The notes under the pieces: model-generated
Database searches by the model: none
Told to the model about the DNA's origin: nothing
Seen by the model: the letters and a program-made list of their open reading frames with translations, nothing else
In this document: in pieces, positions 14,525-22,652 of the stretch
Layout: each line of letters starts with the position of its first letter
Numbering within the stretch: the stretch's first letter is position 1
Source of the DNA: Clostridiaceae bacterium
GTDB lineage: Bacteria > Bacillota > Clostridia > Oscillospirales > Acutalibacteraceae
Reading direction: 5' to 3'
Length of the DNA stretch: 22,652 nucleotides
Assembly: GCA_904501685.1 (NCBI GenBank)
Contig: CAJGBX010000008.1
Coordinates: 1-22,652, forward strand
Made by a program: the position numbers and the translations under genes

Positions 14525-17500
14525 TTATTTAGAGAAAACTTTTTTACCGGTAATAAGAAGTGCACCGGCACAAAGAACAACCAATGCTACGATAACAAAC
14601 GGGTTGACTGAAGAGTCACCGGTGTTAGCGGAGCCGGAATAACCCTTAAGAGTAACAGTAACGTCATCAATATACATATCGTTACCAGCGGTGGTGTTGA
14701 TACCAACATACTTACTTGCAGCAGTAAATGTATAGGTAATCTTATTCCACTCACCCACCTTAAGGTCAGCCATCTTAGCAATTACATTTGTTGCAGAGGG
14801 ACTGTTAATACCAGTGTAGGAAGCCATATTAATCATATTGATAGTGCCTGCAGCATCACTGATAGCAGTGGGCTTAACATACATTGTTAATGTATATTCA
14901 TCACCGACATTCAGTTGAAGGTCAGAAGTTCTTGCTGTTGTAAACGCCTTAAGGCCAGCAGAGTTGCCCTTACGGAAGAGTGCGGTTACACCGCTATGAA
15001 CATTGGATTTGTCGAAACCGGCAACCTTATTGTCATAGAGAGTGTAAGCAGGATCAACTGCCAATGTCATAACTACATTCGGAAGCTCTTCAAAATCTTC
15101 AACATACTTACCAAGCTGCCATCTGGCAACAGCAGAAAGAGTTTGTTCGGTGTAAGTAGTTTCGGTAAACTTAGCGGTGAATGTTTTATCTGTATACCAA
15201 CCTACGAACTTGTAACCGGATCTTACAGGAGTCGGAAGGACGATTTTAGAACCAACCTCACCGGAAACATGAGTGATAGTCTTACCGCCATTGGTATCCA
15301 AAACGATAACAGAACCATAAATGTTATTACTGTTGATTTCACATTCAATAGAAATATCATCAATGTAAATATGACCAAGACCTTGAATACCAAGTCCAAG
15401 GAAGTTGTGTGCAGGATCATTAAGGGCAGCAACGAAAGTAAACGTTGCAGTATGCCAATTATCCGGGTCAACTTTGTTCAATACAACTTCAGGATTTGGT
15501 CCATTAGTCTGATCCTTACGGTTAGCCCATTGAGCGTTAAAATCACCTGTCAAGCCTCGAACCTTAATTTCACCTTCGAGAAGCTTATACTTAAAGGTTA
15601 CTTTATATTCACTGCCACTGAAAACCTGGAACCGCTTATTACCATTGTGTATGAACGAATTGTAGTAATTAGAGGTAACACCCTTAACATTGGATGTGTC
15701 AGGTACCCAACCATCCCACCAGTCAAGGTAGTTGTTACCTGTATCTTCATCGGTAACATACTTAGCACGAGCATTAGCCTTGATTGGGGTATAATCTTCA
15801 AAGTCACAGATGAAAGGAGCCTTGCCCCACATAGCATAAATGTCGCCGCTTTCTGCAGGAGCATTTTTGCCGCTTACAGGCTTAGTGAATGCACTATCAT
15901 AATACCAACCTGCAAACACCTGACCGGGCATAGTGGGCTCTTCTAAAGGCAAGGTAGTTACCGGTTTGCCGGGGAAAGCGATAATAGATTTGTACTTTGC
16001 ATCATATTCAGGAACATTGGTGTGAATTCTGAAATCAACAACACCGGGAGCTAACTTCCATGTAGCATATGCGTTAGTGATAAAGCCGGGCATTACGGTG
16101 TTAGAGGTGATGGCCATTGCGCCTGCCTCGGTATCATACTTCCAACCATCGAATTCATAGCCGTACTTAGTAGGCTCAGGCAATGCACCGATAGGTTCAC
16201 CTGACGGTGCAATTAATGGAGCACACTCAGAACCGTCTATGGAATCAAAGATAATCATACCGTCACCGATACACTCGGAATTGGTCTTAACAGTAATATT
16301 ATCAAAATCAACGACAGTTGCGGTCAACTTATTAAAGTCGGGATTTATTTCAGGTACACCTGTATCATTGAATACATATAAACCGATTGAGGTGTAACCT
16401 TCGTAAGCGGAAAGATCTGCACCAAAAGTATAGGTTACATGAGTCCAATCCTTGTCATCACGCTCGGTAACATTATCCGTGCTGAAACTATCAAACTCAA
16501 CAACTGGATTGGAGAATAGCATACCGGTATCAGCAGTTGTAGGTTTAACAAATACCAAACCGATAGACGACTTGGTTTCAGAGTGATGAACCTTATAGTC
16601 AAACTCTATAGTATAAATACCACGGTCAGCAACATTAAACTGTCTCAAACCGTCATCAATTGTGAAGTAAATGTATGCGCCCTTTTTCTTGAAATGGCTT
16701 ACACGGAAGAAGGTGTTGTCATCCTCAGTGATCAACTCACCGCGGTTAACATAGCCGTTACCCTCGGTCTTATTATACTTGTTAGCATCAGGCACGCTCC
16801 ACTTAAAGCCGCCTTCTGCCTCAAAGTCCATCTCAATCTCAGCGGAGTCAGGGTCAACCGGAGGAGCATAAGGACCAATCGAGAAGTTATCGATAAGTAC
16901 AGTACCGTTTGAATCAGCACCGCCGACAACTGCCATTACAAGATTCTTTAAAGTAGTGAGATCAATAGTGGATTCATTAGAAAGAATAACATTAAGTGCT
17001 ATATCCTTCCAATCATCAGTATTCTCAAGTGCGATCTCCCAACCCGCAAGAAGTCCAATATCTGCACCTTTGCCAATGCTTGCATTATCAACGGTCTTGA
17101 AGTAAATCTTCGCACCACTGGCACCAATGCCGCTGGCTTTATATCTAAGCTTAACGGTACAAAGCGAACCACGAACAACAGTATAACCTGCATCTATGCC
17201 TTCAGCACCGCGAATTGCATAGTTATCAACTACAGCAGAGCTGATAGGTGCAGAAAGCACATGGTTTTTAGCATCTGAAGGATCAACAACAATCTTGAAA
17301 CCGTTGTCGGCTGGGAATTTGTTGTTGGGGTCAAATACCTTGGATTCACTCTCGAAGGTGTCAAATACCTTTTTGTATTTAGCATAAAGCTCAACATCAG
17401 TGTCGGGAGCAAACTCATATTTATATGTAAAGGTTTCATCATACCAACCGGTAAAGTTAGGGTCATTACTTTTGGGAAGCTCAGAACCCTCTATATATTT

Positions 17501-18388
17501 CTCGGTGGTTACGCTATCGGCATTATTTAATGTGACATTAACCTCTACTGCATCTTCAACAACAATAAGGTCGTCGAAAAGCATTGCATCACCTGTATCG
17601 TTTCGCTGCATATGCAATATAAGTGCAGTACGGCCGGCATCAATATCCTCTTGAGTGAAGGCAACCTTCATTTTAAAGGTGCTCCACTTACCACTGAGAG
17701 GAGTCATCTCAATCCAATTATCGTAAGGAGGGTATGGTGCAGGTCTAAGGTAGGGCGCCGAGGCCTCAGTAGGCCTGATGTAACGATGTGCTTCATCATT
17801 TTGTAATGCTGAAAACGTTTTATCAACGACATCAGGTTTGGCATTATAAACTCTTAACGTGACGGGACCGGTAGTATTTACACCGTAATATTTAAAATAC
17901 ACGGTATACTCTACGCCAGCCTTGAATTCATAAAGCTTAGTAGCGCCTTCAGTAATCGGAATTGCCATATATTGGTTAGGACCGATGGTGTATTTCGCAA
18001 CCTTATTACTAGCATCGGTAGGATCGGTCACACCGTATGTGTAATTAACGGCAGTATTAGCATGGGCATAATGGGATGCATCTAATTCAAAATCGAAAAT
18101 AGCGGCGGAATACTTGGCATAAAGCGTCGTTTTCGCACCTACAGTCTTGTATTCATTAGTGAAGGTCTCATCATACCAACCAAGGAACCTCGCACCCTTA
18201 TAGGGACCAGGGTTAGGTAAATCGGCACCCTCAGCGAGTGTTACTTGTGTAACGGTGCCATTATGATAAAGTGTATACTCGTTTTCGGCAGCGCTTGAAA
18301 CGCCAACCAATCCGACAACACACAAGGACATCAACATGGCAATAACACAGATGACACTCAATACTTTTTTTAACGCACGTGTTTTCAT
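14525..18388 (-). CDS. Large modular secreted surface protein: InlB-type repeats alternating with jelly-roll-like modules, C-terminal membrane anchor
   Basis: 1287 residues. A signal peptide (basic MKTRALKK, then a hydrophobic run to VSSAAEN near 34) directs export. Five InlB B-repeat (Listeria-Bacteroides) units lie at about 38-93, 283-338, 711-777, 784-855 and 1025-1090, each with an FxGWY-type core. Between them lie five modules of 150-190 residues (about 97-278, 341-505, 517-702, 858-1015, 1096-1247). Each ends in a hydrophobic-D-(D/N/F)-(I/L/V/F) strand such as IYIDDISIEC or MYIDDVTVTL, typical of CBM4/9-like carbohydrate-binding jelly rolls. The C-terminus has SANTGDSS, a hydrophobic helix (1263-1280) and a KKVFSK tail. 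No catalytic motif was noticed. The role is most likely adhesion or glycan binding at the cell surface. ATG 18386-18388 is fixed by AAAGAGGT and the signal peptide; a longer upstream frame lies in the leader. Confidence 0.88.
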   Translation of the reverse strand: MKTRALKKVLSVICVIAMLMSLCVVGLVGVSSAAENEYTLYHNGTVTQVTLAEGADLPNPGPYKGARFLGWYDETFTNEYKTVGAKTTLYAKYSAAIFDFELDASHYAHANTAVNYTYGVTDPTDASNKVAKYTIGPNQYMAIPITEGATKLYEFKAGVEYTVYFKYYGVNTTGPVTLRVYNAKPDVVDKTFSALQNDEAHRYIRPTEASAPYLRPAPYPPYDNWIEMTPLSGKWSTFKMKVAFTQEDIDAGRTALILHMQRNDTGDAMLFDDLIVVEDAVEVNVTLNNADSVTTEKYIEGSELPKSNDPNFTGWYDETFTYKYEFAPDTDVELYAKYKKVFDTFESESKVFDPNNKFPADNGFKIVVDPSDAKNHVLSAPISSAVVDNYAIRGAEGIDAGYTVVRGSLCTVKLRYKASGIGASGAKIYFKTVDNASIGKGADIGLLAGWEIALENTDDWKDIALNVILSNESTIDLTTLKNLVMAVVGGADSNGTVLIDNFSIGPYAPPVDPDSAEIEMDFEAEGGFKWSVPDANKYNKTEGNGYVNRGELITEDDNTFFRVSHFKKKGAYIYFTIDDGLRQFNVADRGIYTIEFDYKVHHSETKSSIGLVFVKPTTADTGMLFSNPVVEFDSFSTDNVTERDDKDWTHVTYTFGADLSAYEGYTSIGLYVFNDTGVPEINPDFNKLTATVVDFDNITVKTNSECIGDGMIIFDSIDGSECAPLIAPSGEPIGALPEPTKYGYEFDGWKYDTEAGAMAITSNTVMPGFITNAYATWKLAPGVVDFRIHTNVPEYDAKYKSIIAFPGKPVTTLPLEEPTMPGQVFAGWYYDSAFTKPVSGKNAPAESGDIYAMWGKAPFICDFEDYTPIKANARAKYVTDEDTGNNYLDWWDGWVPDTSNVKGVTSNYYNSFIHNGNKRFQVFSGSEYKVTFKYKLLEGEIKVRGLTGDFNAQWANRKDQTNGPNPEVVLNKVDPDNWHTATFTFVAALNDPAHNFLGLGIQGLGHIYIDDISIECEINSNNIYGSVIVLDTNGGKTITHVSGEVGSKIVLPTPVRSGYKFVGWYTDKTFTAKFTETTYTEQTLSAVARWQLGKYVEDFEELPNVVMTLAVDPAYTLYDNKVAGFDKSNVHSGVTALFRKGNSAGLKAFTTARTSDLQLNVGDEYTLTMYVKPTAISDAAGTINMINMASYTGINSPSATNVIAKMADLKVGEWNKITYTFTAASKYVGINTTAGNDMYIDDVTVTLKGYSGSANTGDSSVNPFVIVALVVLCAGALLITGKKVFSK

Positions 18389-18599
18389 TGTCTTACCTCT
18401 TTCTGCTTTGATTACACCTTTACATCGGCACTCAGGGTACTGAGCTGCCGTTAAAAGCTTATATACCAACCCTTTTTTATAAAGGGAAAGGTTCATAAAA
18501 TTATGTACCTGAAAATGACATTGAGACTGCGAAACGGCATTAATTCTGTAAATTAAAGTGCCTATCGTAGTCATTCAAAGCCAATTTCACTTATACCTT
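18389..18599 (-). promoter_or_regulatory. Long structured leader of the surface protein gene
   Basis: About 210 bases between the predicted transcription start and the ATG hold three clear hairpins. They are 18489-18510 (AGGT and CATAA stems with one mismatch and a 2-base loop), 18470-18486 (CCCTTT/AAAGGG) and 18426-18450 (CGGCA-G-CTCAG / CTGAG-TGCCG, ten pairs with one bulged G). The last sits about 25 bases before the AGAGGT ribosome site. I could not match the set to a riboswitch class by eye. It could be a regulatory RNA, a stabilising leader or a thermosensor-like element; none is shown. Confidence 0.45.
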
Positions 18600-18605
18600 A
18601 AGAAT

Positions 18606-18634
18606 ATAATAACAAACTTTCACAAAAAATTCAA
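18606..18634 (-). promoter_or_regulatory. Candidate sigma-A promoter for the surface protein gene
   Basis: On the minus strand TTGAAT (18634-18629) and TATTAT (18611-18606) are 17 bases apart, predicting a start near 18599. The surrounding AT-rich DNA makes chance matches more likely. No better pair was seen nearer the gene. Confidence 0.5.
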
Positions 18635-18679
18635 TACTAATTTTAATATTTTTTATATTTTTGCTTAAAGAATGTCACT

Positions 18680-18712
18680 TTTGCTGCTGCAAGCAACACT
18701 CACAGCAGCAAA
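18680..18712. repeat. Inverted repeat in the gap after the ABC permease operon
   Basis: TTTGCTGCTG (18680-18689) and CAGCAGCAAA (18703-18712) form a perfect 10-bp stem with a 13-base loop, about 120 bases past the permease stop codon. No T-run follows on either strand, so it is a poor intrinsic terminator. It could be a 3' end protecting stem or an operator. The rest of 18635-18830 is AT-rich, and I see no gene or other structure in it. Confidence 0.4.
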
Positions 18713-18830
18713 GGTTGATACATTACTTTATAATAATATCAAATAAATTAGCGTATATCAACTAAAAATGAAAAATTATATATAAAATAATAACCAAAAA
18801 TTCACTCTGTTTATTGGTAAAATTGAAACA

Positions 18831-19838
18831 TTAGCCTGTGATACCGACACGGTCGATACTTTTAACAAACTTCTTCTGAAGTACCAGATAAACAATGAGT
18901 ATCGGTATAATAAACATCAGACAGCCTGACATCAATATAGCAATTCGAAGCGGGTCATCGGGAGTAAGTCTCAAAGTTCCTATAGCTTCCTGTTTTGTAA
19001 TATCGTTAAGCCTTACAGCCAAAGGCCAGCTTTCAGGATACAAGTACATAGAGCTGAGTGAGTAGTCGTTCCAGTGCCAAATCAGTGAGAACACCGTAAC
19101 AGTGGTGATAACAACGCTTGACGACGGAAGTGCTATTCTCAAATAGGTCTTGAACGGACCTGCACCGTCAATCCACGATGCCTCTTCGAGCTCCTTAGGT
19201 AAGCCTTTAAAGAACTGAATGTAGATATAAATGATAATACCTGAACGGATACCAACACCCAGAAGTGCAGGTAAATAGAATGTCCAGACCGAGTTAAGAA
19301 CATTAGGTCTGATATCAATTCCCGTTAGCGAATCAATCAAACCAAACAAACCTAAGAAATCCAGCTTAGAATAGTTCATAAATATCGGCAACATCATCAT
19401 CTGCGAAGGAACAAGGATAAGCAGGAACATAAATAAGGTTAAAATCCTTTTTTCCTTGAACTCAAAACGTGCCAAACCGTAAGCAACTATTGAACAGCTG
19501 ATAATCTGAATTCCTGCGGAAAGCATTTCAAAAATAAGAGTATTGATAAATGCTTTACCATAGTTCATAATTTGCCAGGCAATTCCAAAGTTCTCGGTAG
19601 TAATATCAGGTGTGATCCAAACAATTGATGGATCGTAGAACGAATCTCTTGTTCTGAAGGCTGAACTGATCATATAAAGCAACGGATAAAGAATGATGTA
19701 TCCGATTGCGATAAGAACAACGTATCTAAGAAGAGATGTGAAAACACCGTTGGCCTTAAGTACAGCCTTATAGCGAGTTTCCTTAGTGCCGTTTTTAAGT
19801 TTCAGGAAAGTATCTTTTACATTATCAATTACTTGCAT
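18831..19838 (-). CDS. Carbohydrate ABC transporter permease (YtcP/MalG-like, CUT1 class)
   Basis: 335 residues. The first membrane helix is near 36-58 (YVVLIAIGYIILYPLLYMISSAF). The core of five further helices lies between about 98 and 320. The EAA loop that docks the ATPase reads EEASWIDGAGPFKTYLRIALP (218-238), close to the family consensus with the conserved Gly. SSAFRTRDSF and the ILVPSQMMMLPIF segment fit YtcP-type permeases paired with LplB-type partners. These import oligosaccharides, often plant or mucin derived, using a lipoprotein binding protein and a shared MsmX-like ATPase, neither of which is in the window. ATG 19836-19838 overlaps the partner gene's stop as TAATG, with an AGGAGGT site. 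It is the last gene of the operon. Confidence 0.93.
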   Translation of the reverse strand: MQVIDNVKDTFLKLKNGTKETRYKAVLKANGVFTSLLRYVVLIAIGYIILYPLLYMISSAFRTRDSFYDPSIVWITPDITTENFGIAWQIMNYGKAFINTLIFEMLSAGIQIISCSIVAYGLARFEFKEKRILTLFMFLLILVPSQMMMLPIFMNYSKLDFLGLFGLIDSLTGIDIRPNVLNSVWTFYLPALLGVGIRSGIIIYIYIQFFKGLPKELEEASWIDGAGPFKTYLRIALPSSSVVITTVTVFSLIWHWNDYSLSSMYLYPESWPLAVRLNDITKQEAIGTLRLTPDDPLRIAILMSGCLMFIIPILIVYLVLQKKFVKSIDRVGITG

Positions 19839-20806
19839 TAACTTCTACCTCCTGTATCCCAACGTCTTAAGAACAATACACTAAACAAGAACATTATGGC
19901 CGCCATAAACGCTCCGACGATAACGAAGTATATCCAAAGCATTGCAGATGCGGGACCGTAGCTCGTTGCAGCACCCTTCATAAGCTCGTAAGCCTGTGTC
20001 ATAACAGCGTTACCCTTTGTAGTTACCAATTCAACAATTGTGAATATAATTACCAGGATAAGTGTTCTCGACAGCATAGGTAATGTAATAAACCAGAACT
20101 CTTCCCACTTTGTTGCACCTTCAACCTTGGAAACCTCGTAAAGAGAATCCGGAATTGACTGCATACCGGAGATAAACAGAACAATCTGAATACCGCAGTT
20201 CCAAATCAGGTTGAAAATATTATTAAGAAGTCCTGTGAAGAATTCACCGATTTCTGTAGGCAACGAAAGCCATGCCATAATATCGTCAACACTGAGCATA
20301 TTTGCGGCAAACGAATCCGAAACACCGGAGGTGGAAAGCTCACTGCTGGTTGTTGTGAACAAGATGTCAATAACAACACCCGTAGCAATGATAACCGGCA
20401 GGAAGTAAAGGCCTCTGAAGAAAAGTCTTCCTTTAAACTTCTGGTTAAGTAAAAGAGCTAAAATCAAGCTGATAATTACAATAACCACAAGCTGACCGGG
20501 CATTGCTGCAAAAGATTGACCGACATTGTCAAGATATTTTGGGTCATTTTTAATAACCTCATTAATGTTCTTGAGGCCGGAATATACGAACTTGTACTTA
20601 CCGCCTACAAAGTCAACATCACAGAAGGCATAGTAAAAGGACTGGAACAAGGGCATTACAAAGAACAGGATTAAGCCAATCTCCCAATGCAGGCAGAAAA
20701 GTCTTCCATATGTACTCTTTAATGATTCAATACCCTTATGCTTTTTAATTTTCTTAGGAGGCTGCGCAATCGGCGCTTCAACAGTTTTTATTTCTTCATT
20801 TGTCAT
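19838..20806 (-). CDS. Carbohydrate ABC transporter permease (LplB/MalF-like, CUT1 class)
   Basis: 322 residues. A charged cytoplasmic N-terminus of about 40 residues (PPKKIKKHKGIESLK) is followed by a first helix (43-60) and a core helix set from about 104 on. The EAA loop is YEVSKVEGATKWEEFWFITLP (223-243). Between two core helices lies an insert of about 40 polar residues (about 150-190, TTTSSELSTSGVSDSFAANMLSVDD and the following stretch) that probably forms an external loop. It would form a heterodimer with the downstream permease. ATG 20804-20806 has an AAGGAGG site and lies four bases after the DUF5696 stop, so the three genes are one operon. Confidence 0.93.
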   Translation of the reverse strand: MTNEEIKTVEAPIAQPPKKIKKHKGIESLKSTYGRLFCLHWEIGLILFFVMPLFQSFYYAFCDVDFVGGKYKFVYSGLKNINEVIKNDPKYLDNVGQSFAAMPGQLVVIVIISLILALLLNQKFKGRLFFRGLYFLPVIIATGVVIDILFTTTSSELSTSGVSDSFAANMLSVDDIMAWLSLPTEIGEFFTGLLNNIFNLIWNCGIQIVLFISGMQSIPDSLYEVSKVEGATKWEEFWFITLPMLSRTLILVIIFTIVELVTTKGNAVMTQAYELMKGAATSYGPASAMLWIYFVIVGAFMAAIMFLFSVLFLRRWDTGGRS

Positions 20807-20810
20807 TGAA

Positions 20811-22652
20811 TTACGCCTCCTTTACAGTATAGCCGCCTGCAGCGACTTTGATTTCGCCATTGATATAATCGGTTAAACCGTAGTTAACGTAAACAGAAAC
20901 CCCGTTGCTGAAGGTTGTGCATCTGACCTCGTCAGTAATAAGCTCGTGATTTACAATCTTTTCGCCGTTAACCGACTCGAAGAAGCCCTTATACGCATCA
21001 ACCGTTGCTTGAATATCAGTTGCGACACCATGCTCGATGGTCTTATCCCAATAAACCGAGCCGTAGAAAACATTATGTGCCGAAGTGATCAGGTTAGTGT
21101 CATACTTACCGATAAGAGTATATGTGAGACCGGTACCGGTTTCAACAGCCTTCAAGAAGTTAATATTCTTGTTAGTTGCAAGGTTCATTGCGGTACCAGA
21201 CATTGAAACAAGACCCTTAAATACTATCTGATAGAACGGAATATCCGAAGTATAGTATCTGTACTTTGAGGACTGCATAGGCACATCATAAACATGTGTA
21301 CATCCTGCTGCAGCAAATGCGTTTGCATCACTACCTGCAATCTTGTAGCCGCTGTTCTTGTAGTTACCGATGATAGCGGTTGCCTGCTCCTCAAAATTTG
21401 CTCCTGCATAATACTGCTTATCATTATAGTCAGAATAACAAATGCTTGTTAATGTATCAAGGCTGATACCGGGGAGCTTCCACTCTGCAGCAGCCTCTTT
21501 GATATTGGCTGCAACCTCAGAAAACTCTGTACGTGCCACAAGATAATACTTGCGGAGCTTCGTATCAGGAAGTCTTAAGTTCATGCTGAAGTAATTTTGT
21601 TCCGTAAAGCTTCCGTTTGCGGCATCGGCCTTACCGAAGGTGGTACTTACTCCGCCGCCTGATTCAGAGAAATGAATCATATCAAAGTTGAAGTAAACAT
21701 TTGCACCTGCGCCGTTGCTGTACTTAATGAGACTCTTAAGGTCATCATCATCACCGAACTTATCGCCTATTGCATAATCACCGGCGACAACTCCGATATC
21801 ATTACCGCTTGTGCCAAAGCCGACCAGGTTAACATTGAACTTATCAAGACCTGTTCTGGTTTTGATATCCTGAACAATTGACTTGGCCTGCTTCAGGTTG
21901 GTAGCAACCAGCATATCGGTTGAAGGAATACCAAAATGGAATTCCTTTGTTTCAACACCGCCGATAAGCTTAAGGTTCAAAAGCGAATCCTCAGACTTTT
22001 CGGTTTTAAGAGCCTTAGTCTCGGTTAAATAATCACGGTAGGTGTTAGCAAATCCGATATAGGAAGCATCCTCGCCATAAAGCGGATAGAAGCCTACCTC
22101 TACCTTATCCGGAGTAAACGCATCAGCATAAAGCTTAGTCTTAACGGTGGTTGAGGTGAACAAAGACTGAACAACCTCTTGATATCCTCTTACACGGAAT
22201 TCTGCAGAAATGTAGGAATATCCGGTAAGCTTCTGAGCAAGTGCACCCGTTAAGTATGCATTTTCAGCACTCGATTTAATGATTGCACAAGCAGCCTTAT
22301 CACCGTTTACAGCGCCGTATACCGGCATTCTTACAGTTTCAGTATTTGTCTTTTCCTCAAATTTGATGATATTTGCATCAGCGCCGTAAACCGGCTCTTC
22401 AAAGATAATTGCAGCATCACTGTTATTATCTACTATAGGATTAATAATTGTGCCTGAACCAACGGGGAGGAACAGATAATGGTCCTTCTTGCTTGCGTTA
22501 CGATTGTTAACCGAGCAGAAGAAAGGCGCAATCTGAACACCATAAACGTTGTAATCAGCGTTTTCCTGAATTTTGGTCGGGTCAACCGAAACATCGACAC
22601 CTTTACTATTCAAAGTAAAGCTTACGGGCACGGTTAACTGACGGTCTTCAAA
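20811..22652 (-). CDS. DUF5696 domain-containing protein, N-terminus cut by window edge
   Basis: 613 residues are seen; the frame is open to the window edge, so an N-terminal part, probably about 250-300 residues, is missing. A GTG at 22629-22631 is only an internal codon. The stretch beginning 'LTVPVSFTLNSKGVDVSVDP', then HYLFLPVGSGTIINPIV and EEPVYGADANI, matches the DUF5696 pattern (vPvs..., GYmxxPdGSGxLI, pVYG) as I know it. The variant LPVGSG replaces the usual PDGSG. DUF5696 proteins are regularly encoded beside LplB/YtcP permeases. Their activity is not established; the later part (KFNVNLVGFGTSGND, VYFNFDMIHF, PGISLDTLTSICYSDYN) has the alternating strand/helix look of a TIM-barrel glycosidase-like domain, which is an inference. 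A role in handling the transported glycan is likely. Confidence 0.82.
   Translation of the reverse strand, partial: FEDRQLTVPVSFTLNSKGVDVSVDPTKIQENADYNVYGVQIAPFFCSVNNRNASKKDHYLFLPVGSGTIINPIVDNNSDAAIIFEEPVYGADANIIKFEEKTNTETVRMPVYGAVNGDKAACAIIKSSAENAYLTGALAQKLTGYSYISAEFRVRGYQEVVQSLFTSTTVKTKLYADAFTPDKVEVGFYPLYGEDASYIGFANTYRDYLTETKALKTEKSEDSLLNLKLIGGVETKEFHFGIPSTDMLVATNLKQAKSIVQDIKTRTGLDKFNVNLVGFGTSGNDIGVVAGDYAIGDKFGDDDDLKSLIKYSNGAGANVYFNFDMIHFSESGGGVSTTFGKADAANGSFTEQNYFSMNLRLPDTKLRKYYLVARTEFSEVAANIKEAAAEWKLPGISLDTLTSICYSDYNDKQYYAGANFEEQATAIIGNYKNSGYKIAGSDANAFAAAGCTHVYDVPMQSSKYRYYTSDIPFYQIVFKGLVSMSGTAMNLATNKNINFLKAVETGTGLTYTLIGKYDTNLITSAHNVFYGSVYWDKTIEHGVATDIQATVDAYKGFFESVNGEKIVNHELITDEVRCTTFSNGVSVYVNYGLTDYINGEIKVAAGGYTVKEA

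Noticed and set aside
14915..15946. Long plus-strand open frame (343 codons) opposite the surface protein gene
   Set aside because: It lies wholly antisense to a well-supported gene, has no ribosome site or recognisable domain, and its composition is that of a reverse-strand shadow.
18389..18574. 62-codon N-terminal extension of the surface protein
   Set aside because: It lies in the structured leader. The signal peptide and a good ribosome site mark the start at 18388.
18680..18712. Intrinsic terminator for the ABC transporter operon
   Set aside because: The stem is good, but the loop is 13 bases and no T-run follows on the minus strand.

Overview
The window looks like chromosomal DNA from a low- to mid-GC Clostridia bacterium, probably a gut-type Oscillospiraceae/Ruminococcaceae relative. 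This rests on four things: the IspH-ribosomal S1 fusion typical of Clostridia, cmk next to it, sigma-A type promoters with AGGAGG-like ribosome binding sites, and a carbohydrate ABC transporter next to a DUF5696 protein. Sixteen protein genes are seen, and all but one (9981-10715) lie on the minus strand. No tRNA, rRNA, CRISPR array, transposase or phage gene was found.

Layout on the minus strand, from low to high coordinates. 1-1328: two translationally coupled membrane proteins, one of them a DUF624/YesL-like protein cut by the window edge. 1489-5429: housekeeping cluster transcribed as HI0933-type flavoprotein, then cmk, then the IspH-S1 fusion, closed by a terminator at 1413-1465. The IspH reading frame contains an in-frame TAA just after its first iron-sulfur cysteine motif. 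5461-5665: an unusual run of six hairpins with an outer stem, imperfect terminal inverted repeats and possible direct repeats. It resembles a miniature mobile element and carries a promoter facing the flavoprotein gene. 5660-9707: a compact cluster transcribed as NUDIX hydrolase, RING/zinc-ribbon/DUF2628 membrane protein, galU, lexA, rnhA and queT. A structured leader precedes queT and may be a preQ1-type riboswitch. 9815-9980: a divergent promoter region that also serves the only plus-strand gene, a four-helix membrane protein of unknown function. A perfect bidirectional terminator (10739-10773) separates it from the converging alaS-HIT-phosphoribosyltransferase operon (10775-14345), whose promoter matches consensus.

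14475-22652 is the accessory, glycan-related part. A 1287-residue secreted surface protein has five InlB-type repeats interleaved with five jelly-roll-like modules. It ends in a TGD plus membrane-helix plus Lys tail without a recognisable LPxTG. A structured leader of about 210 nt and a promoter precede it. Beyond lie two sugar ABC permeases of the LplB/YtcP type and a DUF5696 protein truncated at the right edge. Together they suggest capture and import of a complex glycan or oligosaccharide. The solute-binding protein, and presumably a shared ATPase, lie outside the window.

The points most worth checking are the ispH nonsense codon, the hairpin-array element, the two structured leaders, and the modular surface protein with its atypical anchor.
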